A stretch of 21,485 nt of DNA from UBA2283 sp041658955 (lineage in GTDB: Bacteria > Patescibacteriota > Microgenomatia > UBA12405), in contig JBAZZE010000015.1 of assembly GCA_041658955.1 (NCBI GenBank), forward strand, positions 1 through 21,485, in the 5' to 3' direction. The position numbers were made by a program, and so were the translations under genes. Positions 7,048-16,100 of the stretch are shown in pieces; position 1 is the first letter of the stretch; each line of letters begins with the position of its first letter. The notes beneath the pieces are model-generated. The model worked only from the letters and a program-made list of their open reading frames with translations. It ran no database searches and had not been told where the DNA came from.

Positions 7048-7958
7048 AGTCTCCATCAGTCCAAACAAATATCCTATTGACCTTGTTGGTCATATTAATG
7101 GCCCTAGTGGTTATTTTGCAGTACCTCAGCCTTAAAAATTTCCCAGACTTATCAACCCGACAACCAACCAACCAAGTTGAGACACCATCACCTGTATTAA
7201 CAGTCGCTCCGGAAGATAAAAAAATAACCTGGAATCAGCGAGGTATTCCTATTGTTCGTGGTGAATTTGCTCACTATGCCAGTGACGATGATTGTGTCGC
7301 TTTAGTTATTGACCAACCAGTAACTACAAATAAATCTCTAGACAATTATATTAAAGACTACACTTCGGCTTGGACAAAAATTACTTATCCTCGATATAAA
7401 GTCCAATATAAAGTAGGTAATTATAGTGCGGTCACCTTAGAAGCCATGAATATGGAAGAGTTAAGCAATACTTTTGTCAAAAATGGTGATTCTGTATACA
7501 AAATAACCGCCATGATGATTAGTAATTCAGGTCCACCTAGATGTCTTCTTGACTACAATTCTGCAATCTCTGATTTGTTATCTGGCCTTAGATTTAATCA
7601 ACCGACTACTGGTACTCAGGAACTTGGTTATATCAAAAAAGCCTATGTTAAGGATAACCAACAATATATTGATATTGATTATGTCGAATGGATTAATGAC
7701 CAATCTGCGCCCAATGGATTTAGAATTAGTAACCAAAACACTTTAATGCGAACTTTAAAAGTAAATTCTGTCGCTAAAGTCTATCTTCTCGATTGGACAG
7801 ACAAGGGGATGATTGTTCCCCAAATTAATTTTGACGAATTTATTAGAGTTGTAAAAGGTACTAGTGCCAACTACAACCTCGGGCCAAATCAATTATTTGA
7901 TATTGAGCTAGATAAAAACAGTTTGGTTACCAAAATATCACTTCGTTACACCCCTTAA
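7035..7958 (+). CDS. Single-pass membrane protein of unknown function
   Basis: 307 residues from ATG 7035. The frame is open from 6963, but earlier codons overlap the upstream gene and there is no Met before 7035. A membrane helix lies at about 11-32 (TNILLTLLVILMALVVILQY), and the rest should be extracytoplasmic. Residues 60-190 form one domain with two cysteines (DDDCVALVI and PPRCLLDY) that could form a disulfide. Residues 195-307 form a second beta-rich domain with IDIDYVEWINDQSAPNGF and NTLMRTLKVNS. That pattern occurs in small secreted proteins of other bacteria, but I cannot attach a family name. It is probably cotranscribed with the gene before it and is the last gene before the rpoB promoter. 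Confidence 0.7.
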   Translation: MLQLKSPSVQTNILLTLLVILMALVVILQYLSLKNFPDLSTRQPTNQVETPSPVLTVAPEDKKITWNQRGIPIVRGEFAHYASDDDCVALVIDQPVTTNKSLDNYIKDYTSAWTKITYPRYKVQYKVGNYSAVTLEAMNMEELSNTFVKNGDSVYKITAMMISNSGPPRCLLDYNSAISDLLSGLRFNQPTTGTQELGYIKKAYVKDNQQYIDIDYVEWINDQSAPNGFRISNQNTLMRTLKVNSVAKVYLLDWTDKGMIVPQINFDEFIRVVKGTSANYNLGPNQLFDIELDKNSLVTKISLRYTP

Positions 7959-7967
7959 ATTATCTTA

Positions 7968-7996
7968 TTGCTTAGGTAAAAAAATGCGTATATAAT
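7968..7996 (+). promoter_or_regulatory. Main promoter of the rpoB-rpoC-rpsL-rpsG operon
   Basis: A perfect TATAAT (7991-7996) with a poor -35 (TTGCTT, 7968-7973) at 17 bp. The predicted RNA start is near 8003, giving a leader of about 58 nt. This is the only consensus -10 box I see between the upstream gene and rpoB. Confidence 0.6.
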
Positions 7997-8007
7997 GGGG
8001 ATCATTC

Positions 8008-8040
8008 GGCGAGCGGTTGGAACATAACTCGTCTTTTTTT
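8008..8040 (+). promoter_or_regulatory. Attenuator-like hairpin in the rpoB leader
   Basis: GGCGAG (8008-8013) can pair with CTCGTC (8028-8033), including one G-U pair, around a 14-nt loop. Seven T residues follow at once (8034-8040). It lies after the TATAAT box and before rpoB, where a transcription attenuator would lie. The stem is short, so termination should be partial at best. Confidence 0.45.
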
Positions 8041-8060
8041 AGTAATTAACATATTTTCTG

Positions 8061-11000
8061 ATGCCTACCGCAAAAAGAATTACCTGGGGTAAAAAGCGCT
8101 CCAATCTTCCTAAGCTTGACTTAATTAAAATCCAGACCCAATCCTGGCAACAATTCCTTAATAACGAACTCTCCGACACAATCCAAACCATCTCTCCTAT
8201 CAGTGACTACACTGGTAACAACTGGCAACTAGAACTTGGTCAAATGACCGTCGACCCCACTCCTGTTTCTCCTGATATCGCTAAGAAAAAAGGCCTCAAC
8301 TACGTCGTTCCTATCCGCATTAACGCTAAACTTACCAACAAAAGAACCGGTGATATTCGTGAAGAAAATGTTTTCTTCTTAAACCTTCCCACCATGACCA
8401 CTGAAGGAACCTTCATTGTCAATGGAATTGAAAGGGGAGTCATCAACCAACTAGTTCGTTCTCCTGGTGTTTATTTCACTGGTGAAACTGATCCTGGTAC
8501 AGGTAAGACTCTTTACAATGCTGAAATCCGACCAGTTCGTGGTTCTTGGCTCGAATTCTTCATCGGTAAAAAAGATGTTGTCTTCGCTCGTATCGATCGC
8601 AAGAAAAAATTCCCAGCCACCATCATGCTTCGTGCTGCCTGCCAAATGGGTGACAAACAGTTGACTGCCGAATTTTCTGACTTTATCAATGGTACAATTT
8701 CTGCCGATCCTACCAAGACATCCGAAGAAGCTGTTCTCGAATTTTACCGAAAACTCCGTCCCGGTGAGCCAGTAGTATTAGAAAATGCTCAGAAGTTTTT
8801 CAACGAAAGATTTTTTGATCTTCGTACTTACGAAATCGGTAATGTCGGTCGTTACAAGATCAATAAAAAATTTGGTTTCAAATTTGAAGACGAGAAAAAA
8901 GAAAATTGGGTACTTCGAAAAGAAGATTTAGTCGCTACCATCAAATACCTTATTCAACTTCAAAAAGGTGAAGTTAGTCGGCTTGATGACATCGACTCTC
9001 TTGCCAACCGACGTTTGCGTCGTGCTGGAGAAATCGTCTCTCAGATTGCTATCCGACCTGCCTTAGCTCGTTTCGAAAGAATGGTTAAAGAGCGCATGTC
9101 GCTTATTTCCACTAAGGAAAAACCACTTCCTTCCCAAATGATCAATCCTCAACCATTGATCTCCTCTCTCAACACTTTCTTCAGAAGCAACCAATTGTCC
9201 GCAATTCTTGATCAAACCAATCCTCTTTCCGAGATTGATTTGCTCCGTCGTGTGACTGTCGTTGGTATCGGTGGTTTGACCCGAGAAAGGGCTGCCTTCT
9301 CCATCCGCGATGTTCATAGTAGCCAATACGGTCGTATTTGTACTGTCCGTTCTCCAGAAGGTCCAAACATCGGTTTGGTTACTTACTTAGCACTCTATGC
9401 TCAAGTAAATAAATATGGTTTCATCGAAGCACCTTTTAGAAAAGTCATTAAGAATGGTAAAAAGTTCAATGTCTCACAAGAAATTGTCTTTTTAGATGCC
9501 GATGACGAATATAGTGCTCATCTTACTCACTTAGGTATCAGTATTGACGACAATGACAATATTACCCAAGAATGGGTACCAATTCGTTATCAAGGTGAGT
9601 TTATTGAAGGACCACTCGAACTAATTGATTACATTGACTTAGTACCAAACGTAATTGTTGGTACTTCTGCTTCTCTGATTCCATTTGTAGATCACGATGA
9701 CGCTACCCGCGCCTTGATGGGATCTCACATGCAAACACAGGCAGTACCTCTCGTTACCCCTCAATCCCCAATTATTGGAACCGGCATGGAAGGAGCTATT
9801 GCTACCGCCATGAATCGGACAATATTAGCCAACAATCCAGGTAAAGTTACCTATGTTGATGGTGAAAAAGTCATCGTCACTTTAGATGATAAGTTACCCA
9901 AGGGTGCTGAAGGCAATCATAGCCAAATCAGTGTCGATGGTAAGACCGAGACTTATTTCCCGGTCAAATTTACTCGTACTTCTCCTTATGGTACTTGTTA
10001 CAACCAAAAAGTAGTTGTTAATGTAGGCGAAAAAATCAAAAAAGGTGATCTTCTTATTGATGGACCATCCACTGAAGGTGGAGAACTATCCATTGGTCGT
10101 AACATCTTAGTTGCTTATGCCTCTATTGATGGACTTTCCTACGAAGACTCTTTCCTTATCTCTGATCGTTTGGTCAAACAAGATGTTTTAACTAACATTC
10201 AGATATACGAAAATGTCGCTCAGGTTGTCGAAACCAAATTGGGTAGTGAAGAATTAACCAAAGATATTCCCAATGTTTCTGATGCTGAATTAGCCAAACT
10301 TACTGAAGATGGAATTGTTATGATCGGCGCTACTGTCGGTCCCAACGATATTCTCGTTGGTAAAGTTGAACCTCGTGGAGAAAAAGAATTATCAGCCGAA
10401 GAAAGACTACTCCGTGCCATCTTTGGAGAAAAAGCTCGTGAGGTAAAAGATACTTCCCTCCGAGTCGCCAATGGTGAGGGTGGAGTTGTCATCAAAGTCG
10501 AAGTTCTCGACAAAGATAAGGGTGATGAACTTGATCCAGGTGTCAACAAAGTCGTCAAGGTTTATGTCGCTCAAATCCGTAGAATTCAGGAGGGAGACAA
10601 AATCGCCGGACGTCATGGAAACAAGGGAGTCATCTGTCGCATCATGCCAGAGTACGATATGCCTCATTTGGCAGATGGTACCCCGGTTGACTTAGTCATG
10701 TCACCACTTTCTGTTATCGCTCGTATGAACTTGGGTCAGATTCTCGAAGTCACCCTTGGTTATGCTGGTTTCAAACTTGATAAAAAATTCGCCGTACCTG
10801 TATTCGAAAAATACACCGAAGAACAAATTGCTGAAGAACTAAAAACAGCCGGTCTTTCGGTCAATGGTAAGACTCAGCTTTTTGATGGTCGTACTGGTGA
10901 GGCTTATGATCAAACATCTGTGGTTGGTGTTGGCTACATTGTCAAACTAGTCCATATGGTCGACGACAAGGTCCACGCTCGTTCCACTGGTCCATACTCT

Positions 11001-11402
11001 CTGGTTACTCAACAGCCTTTGGGTGGTAAAGCCCGAATGGGAGGACAGCGTCTTGGAGAAATGGAGGTTTGGGCTCTAGAAGCCCATCGTGCTGCTCATA
11101 CTCTACAAGAGATGTTGACCATCAAGTCAGATGACATTGAAGGTCGTACTCATGCATTCCAATCAATTATTAAGGGATTACCAATTCCAGAACCTGCCAT
11201 TCCTGAGTCATTCAAAGTTTTGACCAAAGAGTTAGCCGGTCTTGCTATCGATATTTCCCCAGTTGGTGTCAAAGAAATCATTGATGAGCCCACTGAGAGC
11301 TCACCTGATACTCTCCCAGTAGAATCTGATCTACCAGTTACCAACCAATCGTCAACACCTACCTCTGACGATGATGATACCCAAAAGGAGGAGGAAAACT
11401 AA
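8061..11402 (+). CDS. rpoB: DNA-directed RNA polymerase subunit beta
   Basis: An 1113-residue RpoB, the short form without the lineage insertions of E. coli (1342 residues). The start at 8061 gives MPTAKRITWGKKRSNLPKLD, a normal RpoB opening. Landmarks are GTFIVNGIERGVINQLVRSP near the N-terminus, the rifampicin region (QLSAILDQTNPLSEIDLLRR), EGPNIGL, GDKIAGRHGNKGVI with the active-site lysine region, and the C-terminal clamp-contact block GGKARMGGQRLGEMEVWALE. With E. coli numbering, Gln513, His526 and Ser531 are Ala, Leu and Thr. After VGVKEIIDE the protein carries a tail of about 40 residues rich in Ser, Pro, Asp and Glu, ending DDDDTQKEEEN. No Shine-Dalgarno is visible before the ATG. rpoC follows 2 bp downstream. 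Confidence 0.98.
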   Translation: MPTAKRITWGKKRSNLPKLDLIKIQTQSWQQFLNNELSDTIQTISPISDYTGNNWQLELGQMTVDPTPVSPDIAKKKGLNYVVPIRINAKLTNKRTGDIREENVFFLNLPTMTTEGTFIVNGIERGVINQLVRSPGVYFTGETDPGTGKTLYNAEIRPVRGSWLEFFIGKKDVVFARIDRKKKFPATIMLRAACQMGDKQLTAEFSDFINGTISADPTKTSEEAVLEFYRKLRPGEPVVLENAQKFFNERFFDLRTYEIGNVGRYKINKKFGFKFEDEKKENWVLRKEDLVATIKYLIQLQKGEVSRLDDIDSLANRRLRRAGEIVSQIAIRPALARFERMVKERMSLISTKEKPLPSQMINPQPLISSLNTFFRSNQLSAILDQTNPLSEIDLLRRVTVVGIGGLTRERAAFSIRDVHSSQYGRICTVRSPEGPNIGLVTYLALYAQVNKYGFIEAPFRKVIKNGKKFNVSQEIVFLDADDEYSAHLTHLGISIDDNDNITQEWVPIRYQGEFIEGPLELIDYIDLVPNVIVGTSASLIPFVDHDDATRALMGSHMQTQAVPLVTPQSPIIGTGMEGAIATAMNRTILANNPGKVTYVDGEKVIVTLDDKLPKGAEGNHSQISVDGKTETYFPVKFTRTSPYGTCYNQKVVVNVGEKIKKGDLLIDGPSTEGGELSIGRNILVAYASIDGLSYEDSFLISDRLVKQDVLTNIQIYENVAQVVETKLGSEELTKDIPNVSDAELAKLTEDGIVMIGATVGPNDILVGKVEPRGEKELSAEERLLRAIFGEKAREVKDTSLRVANGEGGVVIKVEVLDKDKGDELDPGVNKVVKVYVAQIRRIQEGDKIAGRHGNKGVICRIMPEYDMPHLADGTPVDLVMSPLSVIARMNLGQILEVTLGYAGFKLDKKFAVPVFEKYTEEQIAEELKTAGLSVNGKTQLFDGRTGEAYDQTSVVGVGYIVKLVHMVDDKVHARSTGPYSLVTQQPLGGKARMGGQRLGEMEVWALEAHRAAHTLQEMLTIKSDDIEGRTHAFQSIIKGLPIPEPAIPESFKVLTKELAGLAIDISPVGVKEIIDEPTESSPDTLPVESDLPVTNQSSTPTSDDDDTQKEEEN
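11386..11394 (+). promoter_or_regulatory. Strong Shine-Dalgarno for rpoC inside the rpoB tail
   Basis: AGGAGGAGG lies 10 nt before ATG 11405. The same bases encode the last residues of RpoB (KEEEN). It is one of only two clear Shine-Dalgarno sites in the window. Confidence 0.8.
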
Positions 11403-11404
11403 CT

Positions 11405-14400
11405 ATGTTTAAATTCAAAAGCATGACCGATTTCACTGGTCTTCAAATCAAGCTCTCATCCCCAGCTGACATTTTGTCCTGGTCCTATGGTGAGGTTCTT
11501 AAACCAGAAACCATTAACTATCGTAGTTGGCGTCCTGAAAAAGATGGTCTTTTCTGTGAAAAGATTTTCGGGCCATCCCATGATTACGAGTGTTACTGCG
11601 GTAAGTACAAAAAAATCCGATTCAAGGGTATTATCTGCGATAAGTGTGGAGTTGAAGTCACTACTAGTAAAGTTCGACGTGAGCGTATGGGTCATATTGC
11701 CCTTGCCGCTCCAGTCACTCATTTGTGGTACCTTCGCAACACCCCATCTCCTTTGAGCATCATCCTCGATGTTCCTCAAAAAGATTTGGAATCTGTTGTT
11801 TACTTCACCAAATATCTGATTACTTCTATTGATGAAGACAAGAGAAAGGAAGCTCTTCAAAATCTTGGTGCCAATGCTAAGTCCAGAGTTCAACAAATTG
11901 ATATTGATACCAAAAAGTTGATCGCTGATAAGACTGAAATCACCAATGAAGAAAAGAAGACTCTTAAAACCAAGATCAAAAACAAAGATCAACTATTGAT
12001 CGCTACTGAAGAGCGTGATGTTCGTCTCAAACAAGATATTCAAAAATTAGAGAACAAAGCTACTACCGAGAAAAATCGTATCGAAAGCCTCATTAAATTC
12101 CTTGAGGATAAGATCCGTTCTATCGAAGTACTTTCCACTCTAAGTGATGAAGAAAGCTTCTATCTCTCCCAATTTAAAGCTGATATTTTCTATGTCGCTA
12201 GAATGGGTGCAGAAGCCATAATGGATGTTTTAGATCTACTAGATCTTCCTAATACTGTCGTCAACCTTAAGAAAGAACTCGCCAAAACTAGCTCCAAGAT
12301 CAAAAAGAAAAAGATCATGTACAAAATCCGTATTCTCAACGGAATGATCGAAAACAGCATTGAACCGGCTTGGATGGTCTTAAAGAATGTTCCTGTCGTA
12401 CCACCAGATCTTCGACCTATGGTCCAGCTTACCGGTGGCCGTTTTGCTACTTCAGATTTGAACGACTTATATCGTCGTCTCATCAACCGTAACAACCGTC
12501 TTAAGAAACTTCTCAAACTTGGTGCTCCAGAAATTATTCTTAGAAACGAAAAGAGAATGCTTCAAGAGTCAGTCGATACCCTTATCGATGCCCAGAAGAG
12601 TTCCAAGAATAAGAGAAAATCAACCAAGAGAACACCACGTGCCTTGTCCGACTTACTTCGCGGTAAGAAAGGACGTTTCCGCAGGAACCTTCTTGGTAAG
12701 CGTGTCGATTACTCCGGTCGTTCAGTTATCGTAGTTGGTCCTGACCTTAAACTAAATCAAGTCGGTCTTCCTAAAGAAATTGCTCTAGAGATCTATCGAC
12801 CATTCGTTCTTCGTGAACTTATTGTCACTGGTTTGGCTGCCAATATTAAGAGTGCTAAAAATCTTATCGACCATCGTGTCTCTGAGGTTTATGACATTCT
12901 CGAAAGAATCACCAAGAAAAGTTTTGTGCTTCTAAACCGTGCACCTACTCTACACAAACTATCCATTCAGGCTTTCAAGCCAATTTTGACCGATGGTTTG
13001 GCAATTCGTTTGCATCCTTGTATGTGTGCCGGTTTCAATGCCGACTTTGATGGAGATCAAATGGGTGTCCATTTGCCATTGTCTGAAGCTTCCTTAAAAG
13101 AAGCCAAGACTCTGATGTTGCCTTCACACAACTTACTTAAGCCAAGCGATGGAAGTCCAATTTCAATTCCTGGTCAGGAAATGGCTGTGGGTTGTTATTA
13201 CGTCACTTCTGTCCAAGTAGTTGATCAAAAATTCATAGATCAAGAAGGTTTTGAAGGTCTGACAATTTTCTCCGACAAAGAGGAAGCTGTTTTGGCTTAT
13301 CAAGCCAAAAAGATCGGACTTCGCCAACTCGTTGGTGTTCGTATCGACGGTAAGCTTGTCAAAACCACCTATGGTCGAATTTGGTTCAATACCATCGTTC
13401 CTAAGGAATTTGGTTACATGAACGAAGCCATGGCTGGTAAAAAATCGGTATCCGATTTAGTTATCCGCACCATGGAGCAAGTTGGTCGTATGCGAGCTGT
13501 CAAGCTAATCGATGATCTTAAAGACATTGGTTTTGCTGGATTCACTCTTTCTGGTATTTCCCTGTCAATGGCTGATTGTGGTTACCTTCCTGAAAAGGCT
13601 GGAATCATTACCGCTGCCAACGCTCGGGTCGCTGAAATTGAAGACAACTTTAAAATGGGTCTTATCAGTAATGAAGAGAAGAAAAGACTCTCTCAATCCA
13701 TCTGGATGGAAATCACTGAAAGTATCGCTGAAAAGACTTGGGCTACCCTCGATTCTGATTCTCCAATCAAAATTGTCGCTGCTGCGGGTATTAAGCGCGC
13801 TTCCAAAGATCAGATCAAACAGCTTTCAGGTATGAGAGGACTTATGGTCGATCCTATGGGACATATCGTACCATTGCCAACCAAATCAAACTTCCGCGAA
13901 GGTCTATCAGTCTTCGAATACATTACCGGAGCCAGAGGTACTCGTAAGGGACTTGCTGACACCGCTCTTCGTACCGCCGATGCTGGTTACTTAACCCGTC
14001 GTTTGGTTGATGCTGCTCACACTTGTATTACTCGTGAAGATGATTGTGGTACTACCAAATTCATCACCATTAGTAAGACCGACAAAAATCGTGAAAGATA
14101 TTTTGGTCGCCGAATTCTCGGAAGAGTCTTAGCTACTGAAGTAATCGATCCCAAGACATCCAAAGTTATTGTCAACAAAGGTCAACTACTCGACAACGAT
14201 TTAGTTACCTTAATTGAAAATAGTGATGCCGTCGCTGTTGATATCCGATCTCCTCTAACTTGTAAAGCTACCGTAGGTATCTGTAACCAGTGTTATGGTT
14301 GGGATCTTAGTAGTCGCAAGATGGTCCGAATTGGAGTTCCTGTCGGTGTTGTTGCTGCTCAATCAATCGGAGAACCTGGTACTCAGCTTACACTTCGAAC

Positions 14401-15160
14401 CAAGCATACTGGAGGAGTCGTTGGTGTTGACGTTACTCAGGGTCTACCTCGTATCCAAGAACTTTTCGAAGTTCGTACACCAAAAGTACCTTCACCTTTG
14501 GCTGAAATTAGTGGAAAACTTAGGGTCAAAGAAAGTATTGATGGCTATGAGATCAAGTTAACTGGTAAAGACGAGAATAAAGTCACAAAAAATATTACTT
14601 ATCTCTTACCAAGCAATGTCACTCTGTTAGTCGCTGATGGTGATTTAGTCGCCCAAGGTACTCAACTTTGTTCCGGTTCATTAGATGTCCGTGAAATCAT
14701 GGAAATCAAGGGAATCGAAGCTGCTCAAAAATACCTTATCGACTCAATCCAATCCGTCTACGAATCACAGGGAATTTCTGTCCATGACAAACATGTCGAA
14801 GTTATGGTTAAAGAAATGAGTGATAAGATCAAAATTGAAGATCCAGGTGATACCAACTTCTTATATGGTCAGATTGTTACCAAAGCTGTCTACAACTCAG
14901 AAAATGACAAAGCTAAGGCAAAATCTAAAGATGGTAAACCATCCCGTGGTAAGAAAATTCTTCTTGGACTTATCCAAGCAGCCCTTTCCACTGGTTCTTG
15001 GTTATCTGCCTCTTCATTCCAGCAAACCACATCAGTTTTGACCGAAGCTTCACTCTTAGCTGAAGTCGACAACTTGATCGGTCTTAAGGAAAATGTTATT
15101 ATCGGACGTCTTATCCCTGTAAACAGGAGACAAATTAAAATCCAAAATGCCAACCTCTAA
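11405..15160 (+). CDS. rpoC: DNA-directed RNA polymerase subunit beta'
   Basis: A complete 1251-residue RpoC. The N-terminal zinc site is CYCGKYK plus CDKCGVE (near residues 63-82). The catalytic loop is NADFDGDQM, binding three Mg-coordinating aspartates. The bridge helix (KGLADTALRTADAGYLTRRL) and the second zinc site (DDCGTT, then TCKATVGICNQC) are intact. After the first 130 residues there is a long charged, Lys/Glu-rich segment of about 90 residues, probably coiled coil, at a position where other bacteria also vary. The trigger loop reads TQLTLRTKHTGG, differing from the usual TQLTMRTFHTGG at two substrate-facing positions. A strong Shine-Dalgarno precedes the start. The last 14 bp overlap rpsL. 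Confidence 0.98.
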   Translation: MFKFKSMTDFTGLQIKLSSPADILSWSYGEVLKPETINYRSWRPEKDGLFCEKIFGPSHDYECYCGKYKKIRFKGIICDKCGVEVTTSKVRRERMGHIALAAPVTHLWYLRNTPSPLSIILDVPQKDLESVVYFTKYLITSIDEDKRKEALQNLGANAKSRVQQIDIDTKKLIADKTEITNEEKKTLKTKIKNKDQLLIATEERDVRLKQDIQKLENKATTEKNRIESLIKFLEDKIRSIEVLSTLSDEESFYLSQFKADIFYVARMGAEAIMDVLDLLDLPNTVVNLKKELAKTSSKIKKKKIMYKIRILNGMIENSIEPAWMVLKNVPVVPPDLRPMVQLTGGRFATSDLNDLYRRLINRNNRLKKLLKLGAPEIILRNEKRMLQESVDTLIDAQKSSKNKRKSTKRTPRALSDLLRGKKGRFRRNLLGKRVDYSGRSVIVVGPDLKLNQVGLPKEIALEIYRPFVLRELIVTGLAANIKSAKNLIDHRVSEVYDILERITKKSFVLLNRAPTLHKLSIQAFKPILTDGLAIRLHPCMCAGFNADFDGDQMGVHLPLSEASLKEAKTLMLPSHNLLKPSDGSPISIPGQEMAVGCYYVTSVQVVDQKFIDQEGFEGLTIFSDKEEAVLAYQAKKIGLRQLVGVRIDGKLVKTTYGRIWFNTIVPKEFGYMNEAMAGKKSVSDLVIRTMEQVGRMRAVKLIDDLKDIGFAGFTLSGISLSMADCGYLPEKAGIITAANARVAEIEDNFKMGLISNEEKKRLSQSIWMEITESIAEKTWATLDSDSPIKIVAAAGIKRASKDQIKQLSGMRGLMVDPMGHIVPLPTKSNFREGLSVFEYITGARGTRKGLADTALRTADAGYLTRRLVDAAHTCITREDDCGTTKFITISKTDKNRERYFGRRILGRVLATEVIDPKTSKVIVNKGQLLDNDLVTLIENSDAVAVDIRSPLTCKATVGICNQCYGWDLSSRKMVRIGVPVGVVAAQSIGEPGTQLTLRTKHTGGVVGVDVTQGLPRIQELFEVRTPKVPSPLAEISGKLRVKESIDGYEIKLTGKDENKVTKNITYLLPSNVTLLVADGDLVAQGTQLCSGSLDVREIMEIKGIEAAQKYLIDSIQSVYESQGISVHDKHVEVMVKEMSDKIKIEDPGDTNFLYGQIVTKAVYNSENDKAKAKSKDGKPSRGKKILLGLIQAALSTGSWLSASSFQQTTSVLTEASLLAEVDNLIGLKENVIIGRLIPVNRRQIKIQNANL

Positions 15161-15569
15161 TCAACTAGTCAAAAAAGGGCGAAAGGTTCGTACCATCAAA
15201 TTAAAAGCTGGTGCACTTCGCAACAACTTTAACAGTATCAAGAATCGTACTGTCAAAAGTTTTAATCCTTTCAAAAAGGGTGTAGTTACTGTCGTCAAGA
15301 CAATGACTCCAAAGAAACCACATTCAGCTTTACGTAAGGTCGCTAGAATCAAGCTAAGTAACCATACTACGGTTACAGCCTACATTCCAGGTATTGGCCA
15401 CAATTTAGCTGAGCACGGTATCGTCTCTATCCGTGGTGGTCGTGTCCGGGATCTTCCTGGTATTCGTTATCATGTTATTCGCGGTAAATATGACGCTTCC
15501 GGTGTGGCTGGTCGACTCCAATCACGTTCCAAATACGGCGCCAAGCGACCCGCCAAGACTGCTGCTTAA
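15147..15569 (+). CDS. rpsL: Small ribosomal subunit protein uS12
   Basis: A 140-residue S12 of the decoding centre. The core is clear: TPKKPHSALRKVARIKLSN, GHNLAEHGIVSIRGGRVRDLPG, and the tail RSKYGAKRPAK. Compared with E. coli, Lys42 and Lys43 are kept. The decoding loop PNSA reads PHSA, and Lys87 is Arg (codon CGG). Asp88, the RimO methylthiolation site in E. coli, is present. The N-terminal extension is about 14 residues longer than in E. coli and lysine-rich. The gene starts within the last 14 bp of rpoC, so translation is probably coupled. The only purine-rich run upstream (AGGAG at 15125) is 17 nt away and unlikely to act as a Shine-Dalgarno. Confidence 0.97.
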   Translation: MPTSNQLVKKGRKVRTIKLKAGALRNNFNSIKNRTVKSFNPFKKGVVTVVKTMTPKKPHSALRKVARIKLSNHTTVTAYIPGIGHNLAEHGIVSIRGGRVRDLPGIRYHVIRGKYDASGVAGRLQSRSKYGAKRPAKTAA

Positions 15570-15590
15570 CTCATTTACTAATAAAAAATT

Positions 15591-16073
15591 ATGTCCAGAA
15601 AAGGTCAAAGCAAACCAAGAATCGTCACTCCAGACACTCTATACAACAGCGTCACTGTCAGTAAGATAATTAATTACTGTATGCGCGGAGGCAAAAAATC
15701 TGCCGCTACTACCGAAATTTATCGGGCTATGGAAATTCTCCAAAAAGAAACCAAGTCTGAAGATGTCGTCACTACTCTAGAACAAGCTCTAGACAATATC
15801 AAACCAAAAGTTGAGGTCCGTCCTCGACGTATTGGAGGTGCTGTTTATCAAGTTCCCACTGTAGTTCGTGGTAACCGTCAAAGTTCTTTGGCAATCCGTT
15901 GGTTGATTACTGCTTCCCGGGCTCTTCCCAACAAGCAGTATCATTTCTTCGGCCAAAAAGTCGCTACCGAGCTTTTAGCTGCTCTTAAAAACGAAGGTTC
16001 TTCAGTCAACAAGAGAGCTGAAGTTGAAAGAATGGCTGATGCCAACAAAGCCTTCGCTCACATGCGTTGGTAA
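15591..16073 (+). CDS. rpsG: Small ribosomal subunit protein uS7
   Basis: A 160-residue S7, which nucleates assembly of the 3' domain of 16S rRNA. The family signature is present: YNSVTVSKIINYCMRGGKK near the start, the beta hairpin KVEVRPRRIGGAVYQVPTVV, and the C-terminal helix with RAEVERMADANKAFAHMRW. It starts 21 bp after rpsL. The leader has no Shine-Dalgarno but ends in an A-rich run (AATAAAAAATT before ATG), like the small genes of the accessory islet. It is the last gene of the operon. A strong terminator follows, and fusA and tuf, the usual next genes, are absent here. Confidence 0.97.
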   Translation: MSRKGQSKPRIVTPDTLYNSVTVSKIINYCMRGGKKSAATTEIYRAMEILQKETKSEDVVTTLEQALDNIKPKVEVRPRRIGGAVYQVPTVVRGNRQSSLAIRWLITASRALPNKQYHFFGQKVATELLAALKNEGSSVNKRAEVERMADANKAFAHMRW

Positions 16074-16100
16074 GTATTGTCCGTCAATTGTTTTGAATTT

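Noticed and set aside
8049..8060. Second, leaderless promoter (CATATT) just before rpoB
   Set aside because: Only 4 of 6 matches, no TG extension and no -35 box; the TATAAT at 7991 explains the transcript better.
11800..12150. Charged coiled segment in RpoC as a novel insertion
   Set aside because: Bacterial RpoC proteins commonly vary and carry insertions at this point, so it is not clearly unusual.
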